In this document: positions 34,701 through 46,900 of the stretch, piece by piece
Numbering within the stretch: position 1 is the stretch's first letter
Layout of the letters: the number at the start of each line of letters is the position of its first letter
Source of the DNA: Pycnopodia helianthoides
Lineage: Eukaryota; Echinodermata; Asteroidea; Forcipulatida; Asteriidae
Direction: 5' to 3'
Assembly: GCA_032158295.1 (NCBI GenBank)
Contig: CM063258.1
Coordinates: 2,004,001-2,068,000, forward strand
Length of the DNA: 64,000 nucleotides
Made by a program: the position numbers and the translations under genes
Notes under the pieces: model-generated
What the model was told of the DNA's origin: nothing
Seen by the model: the letters and a program-made list of their open reading frames with translations, nothing else
Database searches by the model: none

Positions 34701-35737
34701 ATCAAGATCACGGTGTGAAAAAAAAATCAAATGTGTTTCTTTTAGGATTCAGGACTCCATGACAACCAGCTTCACTTCCCTAGTTTTTCGCTGTTGCATA
34801 GAATTATTCTGTTTATCCTTTTTTTGTAGTCCTTTGAATAAATTTGTGCAACTTGATTCTAGCTTTTGCTCGTACAAAGCTGTGCATTTCCCTTGTTTCA
34901 TCATCGTTTTACCTCAATATGGCGGACGGATGACGTCAATGCATAAGGTTTACTCCAAAGTAAAGGTTTATTTCCCATACCACTGAAAAAATGTTTTAAC
35001 TTGAGAATTGTTGAAATTTAAAAAACAATGATAGGTTTATACTCACCACTGACAAGGAGGCAGTGGAAATCAGATTTTGTTTCCTTGAATCCTAAATGGA
35101 ACAAAAACGTTGTTAACTTTTATAAACTGATCTTTGTGATCGGAAAAAAAATATGGATGAACAGGCCTTACTGAGAATAAAATAATGATTTTTGTGGAAA
35201 ACGAAAAATTGATTTGTTAAAATCGGCCAGCTATTTCCTCTACTTTGAAAAATGTTTTGACGGAAATAGTTGTCTTAAAATTGGTAAGACCTTGACAATC
35301 AGTGAGTAGAATTAACCTTATCAATTTTGTTTTCACATAACGAATATTATCCCGTAGGCCTGCTTCATTGTTGATCGACCATTATTGCAAATGCTATCTA
35401 ATATACTGTGCTTTGAGCTACTGCACACGATCGATTAAGGAATCAATAATCGACACATTGCTTTTGATAATGAGGTAATCATTAATTGAACCGATATTAA
35501 TCTACAAAAATTCATTTAGTTACCCACCAAACTCAAAATAGCAATGTGTTTTTGACCGACAATGACGTACACATCAACGGGTTGTGTGGCGTTTTGGACC
35601 GGTCGAACACGGCGATCATAACGGCCCGATGTGTCCAGGAGATTCTCTAATAGACGCTGCTCGTCGTTCCATGGTGAAACAGCCTCAGAAAACATAACAC
35701 GGCACACGAACCACAACCAAATTACAGCTCGATTCAT
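31718..35737 (-). CDS. Nicotinic-type Cys-loop receptor subunit, copy B
   Basis: Open five-exon gene: 35737-35528, 35091-35047, 34427-34318, 33645-32856, 31840-31718 (TGA); 425 residues. Signal peptide about 1-19 (ends S-E-A). Extracellular domain with Q-W-E-D-E-R-L-S-W-N-P-D-D-Y-G-G near 86-101, Cys-loop C155 to C169 (13 between, F-P-F-D inside), N-glycosylation motifs N-G-T, N-Y-T, N-I-T. M1 ~257-281 ends L-P-P-E-C-G-E-K; M2 ~288-308 with Leu at 9' and Glu at -1', as in cation channels; M3 ~320-343; loop of only ~50 residues; M4 ~400-420. The loop B Trp and the loop C Cys pair are absent (single C241). It has one residue more than the other copies, just before C215. Intron 3 holds a TTCGTTCCCTCGAA array. 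Ligand unknown. Confidence 0.93.
33868..34175. repeat. TTTCGTTCCCTCGAAAT array that flips orientation
   Basis: About ten copies of TTTCGTTCCCTCGAAAT-like units run to ~34055. The array then switches to the reverse complement (AGGGAACGAAA, GAGGTAACGAAATAATATTT) up to ~34175. The whole is a 300-base inverted repeat in intron 3 of copy B. The unit is itself half palindromic (TTTCG ... CGAAA). Confidence 0.9.
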
Positions 35738-36588
35738 GATCGTTGAACGAAGAAACTGTCCAACGAAATCGGGTAGGGCTACTTACTGGTTTTGTTTTTT
35801 GTAGAACAGCGAGACTATAGATAAGGGTGGCCTACTCAGTCTAATCACGGACTCACTTGGACATGAAGCGATATGCCTTATCTCAAAATATTGTCACCAG
35901 ATTAACAGCACATTAGCGCATATAACTACTCTGGCAGGCCAAGCCAAAATAAAGCAATTTAGTATTACACAGTTATGGTCGTTAGCTGGATATAACAACC
36001 GTAGTAAATACGCATTTACAATGTGATCCATACAGTCGCATACAAAATCATCCAATTAGGCACGGCCGTGTCATTGTAATTCTGCCTTGCTCAAATTTCA
36101 CAAAGCACTAGGATTCATCTAAAGTCGAGTTGTCTTAGAGTTACATAGAAGGGCTATAGACATCACTACTCTTATTATACAGCAAACGTAACCGCGCTGG
36201 CACACCATGGGTTCGAATCTCTATGGGTAATTTACATATAAATCTCCCCTTACAGCATGTTGGCTGTGTGAACTGGTGCATGACATGTGTTAAACGATAG
36301 GTCAGCACCGTTTTTCTCAATAGCAAAAATGCTTCTTGTCGGGCCATGTCACATAGTTCTATAAAGCTTTCTAGTTCCATAGTGATTTGTATTGGAATCT
36401 CAATCTTAGCTCTTTGTGAAATTGAGCCCTTCTTTCTAGAAACGTCGTAACAAAATGCTGCCTGTATTGTCAGCAATTTAAAATACGCAAGTACACTAAA
36501 ATCAATACCATACACAAGGGTTATCCATAATGTAAACATATACCCTCACCTCCCGGATGATTCTATTCTATATAAACACCACATAGTA

Positions 36589-36973
36589 TACCTTCGGCTT
36601 TTGGAACCGTTCGATTGTTTTAATCCTCTATAAATGTCAATATAAATATCAAAAAATAACCTGTGAAAATTTCGTTTCAAAAGGTGGTAGCGTTTTGTTG
36701 AAATACCGCCAAAAAACTGGAGCGGTTATGTTTACGCACGAATAATAATTCCTAATAGAAATACACAATCTGAGAAAAGTTTTTAACAAAAATGTTTCTG
36801 AGATTCAAATTTGTTGTGATAAAAACTGACATCTTTTTCCATATCCCATTATTTTGAATTGAAATGTTCCTCAAAATGCTTTGTACTATCGAAAGTTGTT
36901 GTACTTCTAACCGAGTAAGTTTTTATTGCCATACATTTTTAGAGTGATTGCCAATCGTATACCTTCGCTTTAA
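36589..36973. mobile_element. MITE-like insertion (GTATACCTTCG ends)
   Basis: Sequence present only in the block upstream of copy B: it starts TATACCTTCGGCTTTTGG and ends GCCAATCGTATACCTTCGC before TTTAAGAGCC. It contains CCTGTGAAAATTTCG and GCCATACATTTTTAGAGTG, resembling the interiors of the TTAA MITEs. The left end is not a clean inverted copy of the right, so it may be rearranged. It occupies nearly the same position as the MITE 29300-29689 in the preceding block. Confidence 0.5.
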
Positions 36974-37701
36974 GAGCCTCTTACTTCACTTGCGGTTATG
37001 GCAATACTAATGAGAGACTAGAGAAGAGGTTCTCGCAATGGGATTTAATCAAGCGCCAATAGACCTTTTTATTGCAACGTCACAACCCCGAGTCTTTTGC
37101 CAACCAAGGTTGGAAAACTATGGGAAGCCATGAATGCAAACAAAAACAGATAGCCACAGTCTGTAACAATGTTATAAAGAAAATGTTCGAAAAATAGTGT
37201 TGAAATTGTTGTAAACAAAGCAACCAACTATGTGATGGGGTTTTTTTTCTATGAAAATTCGCACAAAGGTGTAATTTGTCACAACATCTGTTAACACGGT
37301 TGAATGTTTTGTTAACATTCGGCCTTCCATGCCAACCAGCGCGGTTTGTTTATTAACCATTAATATTGAAAGTGGCCATTACGTTTATGCACGCAATTTC
37401 GCTTCACAAAAATTTATGTCCGAATAAGCGCTAATTTATATAAAACACTGTCCACATTTGAACTAAGAATGACCGAGCTTTATAAACGACTAATATGCAA
37501 AAGCATTTTCAACTCAGTGAATGTCAAACCTTATTTTGTTATATATCAGCTCCTTTGTATATTTTAATAACATGTATTACAGTAAGAAAACAATTTAATT
37601 GAAGGTTGAACGAAAGTAAACAAGGTCGGCCATTGTAATAGCTCGTCACATATTCATTATAAAATGTTAATACTGTACGTCTACATGTGCGCCTACCTTA
37701 A

Positions 37702-38017
37702 AGGCCCTGTACACTATTGGTAAGATCAAAAAACACAAATGTTCATAGATTCACACATAACTTACATGATTTAAAGTAAGTAATGGTAGAAAGGGTCCCT
37801 TAACATATTTCTGCCTAAAATGCTATCATTTCTGAGAAATGAATAAAACAATAGTTTTCTATCGCGCGCGATAATAAACTCGATGTTTGAAAAACAGAAA
37901 ACACATAAGGTCTAACTTCACTACTTTCTCGTGACCTCGATGACCAATTGAGCTCAAATTTTCACAGGTTTGCCTGCGACTGTTTTGTCAGTTCTACCAA
38001 TCATGTATAATATACCT
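37702..38017. mobile_element. TTAA-target MITE (AGGCCCTGTACAC family)
   Basis: Flanked by TTAA at 37698-37701 and 38018-38021. Left end AGGCCCTGTACACTATTGGT; right end inverted ACCAATCATG ... ATACCT. The interior has the CGCGCGATA core and CTCGTGACCTCGATGACCAA. Uninterrupted sites with one TTAA occur in the sister blocks: CTACCTTAAACTC near 30388 and 60607, and CTTACCTTAAACTC near 52262. Confidence 0.85.
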
Positions 38018-38639
38018 TTAAACTCTAGTAAACTATGATAATATTCTAAACTTATTAATTGTTACCTGCTTGACCGGTTTTTAATCCTGGAGTTACTCTA
38101 ATTGCTGGCTCCCTAGTAATAACAAACAAGTTTGATTGGCAGGGGGTGTTGGAAACCTCAGAACCTGGCACTGGCTTTCAGCAAGATATCTAGAAGCCTG
38201 CTACGAAGAACGGATGGCTCCACTTTATCAGAGGATTAGATTTCAATAAAGATCTGGGCATGTCTGTACAATTTTGTGCACGAAGTATACGAATTAAGTA
38301 TTTATTTTTCAGCCCTCAAAAATAAATAAATAAACAAACAAACTTTCGTAACTCTTGGGCCTTACACCCCCCCCCCCCGCCACCTTAGATCTAGATATGT
38401 GGAATGGTCCAGTCTAGAATATCAAGGACTTTGACTCCCACAGGGCATTGCACTTTGGAGAAAACAGTGAAATAAATAAAATAAGCCATGACTTAATAGT
38501 GTAATTACCATCGCTCACTTAAGAGTTCTAAAACAGGTTCTTTCCATTTTTACAACCATGTGACACAAACACCTTTGCATTACCACAGTACACTTTTTAG
38601 TTCACTTGAATAATTTTTGACAATATTTCTCTTTAGCTG

Positions 38640-39560
38640 TATCCCAGCTAACACAATACGTTGTTACAACGTTGCACAACGTTGTGATAAGGTGGCAATT
38701 TGGTCGATGGGATGACAACGTTTTGACTACGTTGCAAGAACGTCAGAACTTAACATGATCTACAACCAATGTTGTACATTGGTTGCATGTTGGTAATTTA
38801 TGCAACGTTACCGAAAGGTTTTATACCTAACGTGTTCACAACATTGTATTTTGGTATTATTACAACGTGGTATTTAAGTTAAGGCAACAACGTTGTCGAT
38901 AAGTCATATTTTGGTCTCAACAAAACGTAGTAATTTTGTTGCGACAAGCACGTTGTCTGCACGTTGCATTGTGGTTTTATCAAAACGTCACAATTAATTC
39001 GCGGCGGTCACATTGTCTTGACGTTGTATTTTGGTATTATTAAAACGTAGCATATAAGTTGTGGCAGTCACGTTGTCTACACGTTGTAATTTGGTAACAT
39101 TAAAATGTAGCAATTATGTTGTGACAAGCACGTTGTCTGCACGTTGCATTTTGGTTTTATCAAAACGTTATAATTAAATCGCGGCGGTCACGTTGTCTTG
39201 ACGTTGTATTTTGGTATTATTATAACGTAGCATTTAAGTTGTGGCAGTAACGTTGTCTACACGTTGTATTTTGGTAACATTAAAACGTAGCAATTATGTT
39301 GTGAAGAGCACGTTGTCTGCACATTGTATTTTGGTTTTATCAAAACGTCACATTTAAATCGCGGCGGTCACGTTGTCTTGACGTTATATTTTGGTGTTAC
39401 AAAACGTAGCATTTAAGTTGTGACAGTCACGTTGTCTACACAATGTATTTTGGTAACATTAAAACGTAATATTTAAGTTTCGGCTGTATGTTGTCTTGTC
39501 GTTGTATTTTGGTATTGCACACAAAAGTAGCCTACTGTTAAAGTTGTGACAGCCCGTTGT
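38640..39560. repeat. ACGTTGTATTTTGGT array, ~60-bp units in ~180-bp trimers
   Basis: Units such as CACGTTGTCTGCACGTTGCA, TTTTGGTTTTATCAAAACGT and GCGGCGGTCACGTTGTCTTG recur. Three unit types alternate so that GCGGCGGTCAC returns about every 180 bases (near 39001, 39181 and 39360). The array decays at both edges. Confidence 0.85.
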
Positions 39561-39756
39561 CTTAATCTTCAAACGCATATTGTAACTATCATCTTGTAGA
39601 TTTATCACAACGTAGTATCTTTGTTTTTACCATCACGCTGTGACATATTGTATTTTAGTTTAATTACAACGTACAATTAATAGTATTTATGTTTTGACTA
39701 TGATATCGTTTGGCGTTGTATTTTAGTTTGTATTGGCGATGTTTAGACCATTTTTT

Positions 39757-42690
39757 TGAATAGTTCAAGCAGCTCGTTTGAATGGTTTTGGAGGACATGG
39801 AAGGCCTAATGTTTGACATCGCAAACATGTTTTTGTTCTCAATTTATTTTTTTATTAATATCGGTTGTCATAAATTAGGCACTTGAGGAGCGGCATTTCT
39901 ATCAGATTTGCATTTAATGATGAATCTGAACAGTACTAATCATTAATTCCATTTAATTGAGCTTATTGTGTCAAGCAGCAGTGCGCTGGTGAGGGGTGAG
40001 ATTCGATTCTACCCCCCCCCCCCTCCCCACCACCACCACCACCACCACCACCTGTACAGCGGCATTCTAAGCCGTACATAGAATCTTCTAGAGAAACATT
40101 TACCTTTGATAGGATTTTCTATCCTCACAGGCCGTTTTGTCCCCCACTAAAAACTTCCTCTAAAACCATTGTGGTAAATAGTTTAAGCAGATCGTTGGGA
40201 TGGTTTCGGAGGACATTTATTAGCTAACAACATTTGGTAGGCCTAATGTTTGTCATCACGAACAATGTTTGTTCTCAATTTAGTTTTTTATATCGGTTTG
40301 TCATCAATAGAATAGGCACTTGAGGAGCGGCCTCCTATCAAATAGGCATTTAATTATCAATCTGAACAAACCATTAATTGCATTTAATTGACTTTATTAT
40401 GTCAAGTAGCAGTGCGACGGTCTAGGGAGAGATTTGATTCTACCCCCCCCCCCCCCCCACTACCTGTACAGCGGCATTCCAAGCTGTAGATAGAATCTTC
40501 TGTAGAGAAACATTTACCCTTGATAGGATTTTCTATATTACTTAGGCCGTTTGTTCACCCGCTAAAAACTTTTTCTAAAACTATTGTGTTGAATAGTTCA
40601 AGCAGCTCGTTGGGATGGTTTTGGAGGACATTTATTAGCTAACAACTATTGGTAGGCCTAATGTTTGACATCGCAAACAATGTTTGTTCTAAATTTAGTT
40701 TTGAATATCGGTTGTCATAAATAACATAGGCACTTGAGGAGCGGCCTTGCTATTATTGGCATTTAATGATCAATCTGAACAGTTAATACTAATCATTAAT
40801 TGCATTTAATTGAGCTTATTGTGTCAAGCAGCAGTGCGCTGGTGAGGGGTGAGATTCGATTCTACCCCCCCCCCCTCCCCACCACCACCACCACCACCAC
40901 CTGTACAGCGGCATTCCAAGCTGTAGATAGAATCTTCTAGAGAAACATTTACCCTTGATAGGATTTTCTATCCTCACTTAGGCCGTTTTGTCCCCCACTA
41001 AAAACTTCCTCTAAAACCATTGTGTTAAATAGTTCAAGCAGATCGTTGGGATGGTTTCGGAGGACATTTATAAGCTAACAACATTGGTAGGCCTAATGTT
41101 TGTCATCACGAACAATGTTTGTTCTCAATTTAGTTTTTTATATCGGTTGTCATCAATAGAATAGGCACTTGAGGAGCGGCCTCCCTATCAAATAGGCATT
41201 TAATTATCAATCTGAACAAACCATTAATTGCATTTAATTGACTTTATTATGTCAAGTAGCAGTGCGACGGTCTAGGGAGAGATTTGATTCTACCCCCCCC
41301 CCCCCCACTACCTGTACAGCGGCATTACAAGCTGTAGATAGAATCTTCTATAGAGAAACATTTACCCTTGATAGGATTTTCTATATTACTTAGGCCGTTT
41401 GTTCACCCGCTAAAAACTTTTTCTAAAACTATTGTGTTGAATAGTTCAAGCAGCTCGTTGGGATGGTTTTGGAGGACATTTATTAGCTATCAACTATTGG
41501 TAGGGCTAATGTTTGACATCGCAAACAATGTTTGTTCTAAATTTAGTTTTGAATATCGGTTGTCATAAATAACATAGGCACTTGAGGAGCGGCCTTGCTA
41601 TTATTGGCATTTAATGATCAATCTGAACAGTTAATACTAATCATTAATTGCATTTAATTGAGCTTATTGTGTCAAGCAGCAGTGCGCTGGTGAGGGGTGA
41701 GATTCGATTCTACCCCCCCCCCCCCCCCCACCACCACACCACCCCCTGTACAGCGGCATTCCAAGCTGTAGATAGAATCTTCTAGAGAAACATTTACCCT
41801 TGATAGGATTTTCTATCCTCACTTAGGCCGTTTTGTCCCCCACTAAAAACTTCCTCTAAAACCATTGTGTTAAATAGTTCAAGCAGATCGTTGGGATGGT
41901 TTCGGAGGACATTTATAAGCTAACAACATTGGTAGGCCTAATGTTTGTCATCACGAACAATGTTTGTTCTCAATTTAGTTTTTTATATCGGTTGTCATCA
42001 ATAGAATAGGCACTTGAGGAGCGGCCTCCCTATCAAATAGGCATTTAATTATCAATCTGAACAAACCATTAATTGCATTTAATTGACTTTATTATGTCAA
42101 GTAGCAGTGCGACGGTCTAGGGAGAGATTTGATTCTACCCCCCCCCCCCCACTACCTGTACAGCGGCATTACAAGCTGTAGATAGAATCTTCTATAGAGA
42201 AACATTTACCCTTGATAGGATTTTCTATATTACTTAGGCCGTTTGTTCACCCGCTAAAAACTTTTTCTAAAACTATTGTGTTGAATAGTTCAAGCAGCTC
42301 GTTGGGATGGTTTTGGAGGACATTTATTAGCTAACAACTATTGGTAGGGCTAATGTTTGACATCGCAAACAATGTTTGTTCTAAATTTAGTTTTGAATAT
42401 CGGTTGTCATAAATAAAATAGGCACTTGAGGAGCGGCGTTGCTATCACATTGGCATTTAATGATCAATCTGAACAGTTAATACTAATCATTAATTGCATT
42501 TAATTGAGCTTATTGTGTCAAGCAGCAGTGCACCGGTCTGGGGAGATATTCGATTCTTCGCACCCCCGACCTCATGTACAGCGGCATTCCAAGCCGTACT
42601 TAGAATCTTCTAGAGAAACATTTACCCTTGATAGGATTTTCTATCCACACTTAGGCCGTTTTGTTCCCAGCTAAAAACTTCCTCTAAAAC
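39757..42690. repeat. Dimeric ~850-bp higher-order satellite
   Basis: Seven units of 410-435 bases start near 39757, 40174, 40590, 41025, 41437, 41870 and 42280. They alternate A-B-A-B-A-B-A: A units carry CAAGCAGCTCG and end near (CAC)n, B units carry AAGCAGATCG and CGACGGTCTAGGGAGAG. Each unit has a poly-C run after GATTCTA and TGTACAGCGGCATT. Neighbouring dimers are almost identical, while the first and last units are more diverged. Confidence 0.93.
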
Positions 42691-43394
42691 CAAATTTGTT
42701 CCTAAATTTCAAAGACACTTTCAAATTTTGAAGTACTTTAGTGTACCACTAAATATATTTTGTTTCAGTTTTGAAGAAAAAAGAAAGACATACGTTTCCG
42801 CTCAACCTGCCGCATTGACCAGCGTGCGGAATGCTGCATGTCTATTAAAAATAAATTTGACAACGTCATGACAACGTAAATATCACATATGCAAGTTTGT
42901 AGATTGGGCTTAGAAGTTGTACAATACATACAAACAATTTCACGAAATTTGCCAAATTTATGAACTAGGTGTACTGGTTTCTTCTTGTACTTGTCTAAAC
43001 TAACAGAGGAAAATATGGATAAATATAATTCAGTAACTAAACATGTAATTTTAGTTCAGAAATATTAATTAAATGGAAACAATTACAAAAATATATACCC
43101 CCGTGATTGCAAAAGTCAGGAAATTGGTCTGTATATATAGTACATGCTGTACGATGTATAGTATACAGGTACAGTGAAGTCCGGTTACGACAACGCGTAG
43201 TAGGGACCTACCTTGGTAAGTTTGTAAAAGTAATTCATTGATCATGTTGACATATCACTTTACAAAATTATTCATGAAATTATCGTATAATTAATCGATA
43301 TAGCAATCAATAAAAAAGATAGGGCTGACGTTGTGACAACGTTCACGGTACTGAAAAAAAGATACATTGGTGTAACATTCTTTTTAATTGATTA

Positions 43395-43700
43395 TTTACA
43401 ACATTGCAACGTTGTGTATACGTGCCAACAACGTCGTTGTTTCGTTGCATCATTACGTTCTAAAGACATACAGGGGAGTCGACAAAGATTCGTTGCTACA
43501 ACGTTACTTAGATAACTATATAACAACCAAACAAACACGCTCTGAGAACGTTGTTGCAACGTTAAATATAAGTTGTAATAAGGTCACTGGAAACGTGTCT
43601 TAAACGTACCAACAACGTGGTTGTTACGTTGCGTCATTACGTACGGAAGACGTATAGGGGAGTCGACAAAGTTCCGTAGCTACAACGTTATATTAATAAC
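43395..43700. repeat. Two ~183-bp AACGTTG-rich direct repeats
   Basis: Each copy has CCAACAACGT, GTTGCATCATTACGT or GTTGCGTCATTACGT, then GGGGAGTCGACAAAG and GCTACAACGTTA. They occupy the right part of the 5.1 kb element, mirroring the ACGTTG-rich left arm. Confidence 0.75.
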
Positions 43701-43979
43701 GTTACTTACACCAAAGTCTGACTTCATTACAACGTTGAGAAAACGTCAAACTGTTAGCTGGGATATAACCATTCTGGAGAGAGCCGAAGCTAAACTAGAC
43801 TTTTCGTCCATGTTTGCTCTGATCTGAATGTCTTCACTACAAATTGTGACGGCTATCACAATTCTTATGACGTTAAAGTGAGGATTGTATAATTTATCCA
43901 CCTTAATTAATTTAATAAATTCGAAATTCTTTTCGTGGTTTCCACAGTGCTCAGAGATTTGAATTTTCTCCCAGTTGGC

Positions 43980-46900
43980 TCAGTCAGAAGTAGCAGCATG
44001 TACTAAAATGGTTATGTTTAGGAAAAAGCCGCAGACATACAAAGCAAACCCAAACATATCAAGACGACGGGCAACCATCTTCCAGTTAATGGCGACTGCT
44101 ACCTGTCGAAAAAAGGAAACAATTCATCTTTAGCTATGTTCTATCCAACCATTAAAAAGCAAAACAAAATTCCTCAATTGTAAATAACTTGTAATAAGAA
44201 CCGGTAGGCATAAAGATAGGCACACTTCAAGTCTGGTAAAAGTAGCAAACAGTCTTTTTATTTGTTGTTCGCTTACTCGCATGGTCTGCACTTTCGTTTA
44301 AGTAAAGTACTTAATATTTTGTAAATATTGAGTAAGTGGAGTGAGCAAAATAGTGCAATTTTGCAATTTTATGCTCGTTGGTATTCTGAGACAAGGCAAC
44401 TTTCAAGAGAGGGCGATATTTATTACAACAAAAATGTTGACTCTTAAAAATGGCGGACGTATGTTCCGCTGGTTGCATTTGACTCCTCACTATTTATAAC
44501 ATTGTACGTGTTTTCTTCATGAATAAATCTCATCAAAAAGATAAGGAGTAAATAACTCACGGAGCCTAAGCCCAAGCTTAAACCCGAGCCCAAGCCGAAG
44601 CCCAAGCCGTAGTTTCGAAAACGGCCAATGCAGGCATTGCATTCACAAGAATGTCGGATTAATAGCTTGTCTGCTGCCACCTAGCGTCCACGAAGGTCTC
44701 GCATTCATATACGCAATATTATTATATTGCGAAGGGGATCTTTTAAGAGAGAGCCTTGTAACATAGACAAATTGTGTTCACCTTTGATTTCTCATCTTTT
44801 AGTGCGTCTACATCACGTCTCAAGACGCTGTTCTCTCGTGTGATTGTACTGCACTGGTTAACATCAACCGTCTTCGTCTTTGTGTCCTCTCGGTGGTGTA
44901 AGGTAAGAGTTACGGCTGTCAACAACACAGAACCACCCGACAAGAAGAAGTTGCTGACGATGAATAAAAGCAGAGCCGGAGGTCTGCTGTGAGCACCGTC
45001 TGGTAGAGCTGCCTGGACCAGCGTCTGAAAGACCACGAAACCTAAGAGTATAGCCACGCCAAAGGAAAGTTTCTCACCGCACTCTGGTGGAAGCCAAAAG
45101 ATGGCGGCTGCAGAAATGGCCAGCATGGTTGATGGAGCTATCACTGAATACATATACATTACCCATTGACGCTCGAGGTTTACCGTTATCACAATATCGG
45201 TTAAATACAGGCATCTGGGATCTGTAGTGAGAGGCGATTCTAACCAATCGACTGACGACGAATCTGAGAGGTTTACCTCGAAATTAGCACATTTTGATTT
45301 GACTGGTTGGAGGGTTATGTTCAGTAACTTCCAGTCATCAACAACGGCTTGGGTATAGTTCTTGGTCAGACGAGCAAAGAGCCTTACGAGGGAGTCTGGT
45401 GTGGTTGAAAGTCCAACCAATTGATAACACATTTGACTATCAAATGGGAATTTGGTCTGTTTTAAGAAACAGTTTGTGGTATACCTGATCATGTTAATAG
45501 TGTTAACCGTACCGTTGTACATTACCAGGGATTCCGTCGAGTCTCCGAGAACTGCAACTTGTTCTTCACTATGCAAGTAAAAACAAAACCAAAGACTTTT
45601 CAGGGTCTGTGGATCAATATTGACTGCACGAAAACTTGACTAACGGTGATCTTTTCACACCGTTGACCTATTATATAGACTTTAGGGGAGGTACATGTTT
45701 AAATCAACGCACGAATGTATATGTAACTCCACAAATTTAGGAGAAGGGCGTAAGGAAAGTGGTACTACACAGTGGTACAAACAAAGTTCACTAAGAGCCA
45801 CGAGGAATCCGTTGAGCTCCGTTGCAAATTTCCATTCAAATTGAAATGAAGGGCGTAAGCTAAGTCTTACCTTGTGCTATTAAACAAAGTTCACTTAAGA
45901 CTACGCGGACACACTCTGTGTCGCGTTTCCTGTAAACATCTACAATAACGAATAGGAAGTCTCATTTCACTGAGGAGAGGCCCGACTATTTTGTTTCTTT
46001 CTTTGATTTAAATAGAAAAACAAGAAGGTTTCACTAAATCACTTGTTAACATAACGACCGTGTCTGAATGGATGACTTCAGCTTTGGCTAAAGTCAGATT
46101 TCGGAAAAATGCCATTTGTCAAACGTTATCGCTGCAGCCAAAATCCACAACCGTAGCCGAAGTTAGTTTATTCGGATGCGGCCTTTACATGCAGTGTATT
46201 TCATTTGAAAGAAGGATAATATAGGTTTTCTCGGTCAAATTCGGCAAATGAGCAGCCAATTTAATTTTCGTGCGTTCGAATTAAAGCTATTTTGCCTGTC
46301 CAGTTTTTACTGCGTTTCAAATTCAGATTTCGGGCATTCAATTTCGTTTTGAGGCATTCACATTCCTTTAGCACTGTGTCCAATTTAGCATATCGGCATT
46401 CTTTTTCGTGACGCACAATCATCATTCAATTTAGCAAAGCTGGTTCGACTGGAATTTTTACTGATTTTTTTTTTTCAATTTCGTAAAGAGGCAATCAATT
46501 TCGCTAAATGAGAATTCAAATAAGTAAGAAAAAGAAATGCGAATAAAAAACAGTACTAGGCAACTGTTTCGTATCTTCACTTCAATTCAGGCAAACCATA
46601 TTTTTTCTTTAATTATGTTTCCAGTAGATTTTACATGGGACCCATTAGATTTTTCTTCTTCTTTGTTTTCTTCTTTATTCATTTCTTGAATTTTTGGGGG
46701 GATCTTTATCGGTTAACTGACAAAGACCTAATGTTCCTTTATGTTTTTCTTTGTTTCTTATTGAGCTGCCAATTCTAGAAATGAGCGTGTGAAACTGTGG
46801 TGAAAGCTCGTTTTCTAAGTACATCGGCAAAGTTACTCAAGTGCCAATAAATAAACCGTGTTTATGCCTTTACCAATCGAAAGGAAACAAAAGTTTGACA

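Larger units (their letters stand above)
38642..43763. mobile_element. 5.1 kb TA-target inverted-repeat element filled with satellites
   Basis: Ends TCCCAGCTAACA and TGTTAGCTGGGA, flanked by TA at 38640-38641 and 43764-43765. The sister block reads TAGCTGTACAAATTCTGG at 53491-53508 without the element, with matching flanks on both sides. Inside, left to right: an ACGTTGT-rich array with ~60-bp units (to ~39560), a dimeric satellite (39757-42690), ~500 bases of unique DNA, and two ~183-bp repeats rich in AACGTTG (43395-43700). No transposase-like frame was found, so it is non-autonomous. Confidence 0.85.
35738..43979. other. Intergenic between receptor copies B and C
   Basis: Contains the copy B upstream region, an insertion at ~36589-36973, a TTAA MITE (37702-38017), array sequence paralogous to 52930-53500, and the 5.1 kb satellite-bearing element (38642-43763). 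The remaining ~215 bases are the 3' flank of copy C. No further gene recognised. Confidence 0.65.

Noticed and set aside
40000..42140. Coding repeats or a CRISPR-like array in the 420-base units
   Set aside because: Units are far too long, lack spacers and carry poly-C and stops in all frames; it is satellite DNA.
39757..42690. Centromere
   Set aside because: Higher-order organisation is present, but the array is under 3 kb and bounded by transposon ends.
44774..44992. Plus-strand frames (also at 55005-55370 and 62104-62310) with K-K-K-L-L-T-M-N-K-S-R-A-G-G-L-L
   Set aside because: Antisense shadows of the conserved M3 region of the receptor exon, repeated because the exon is repeated.
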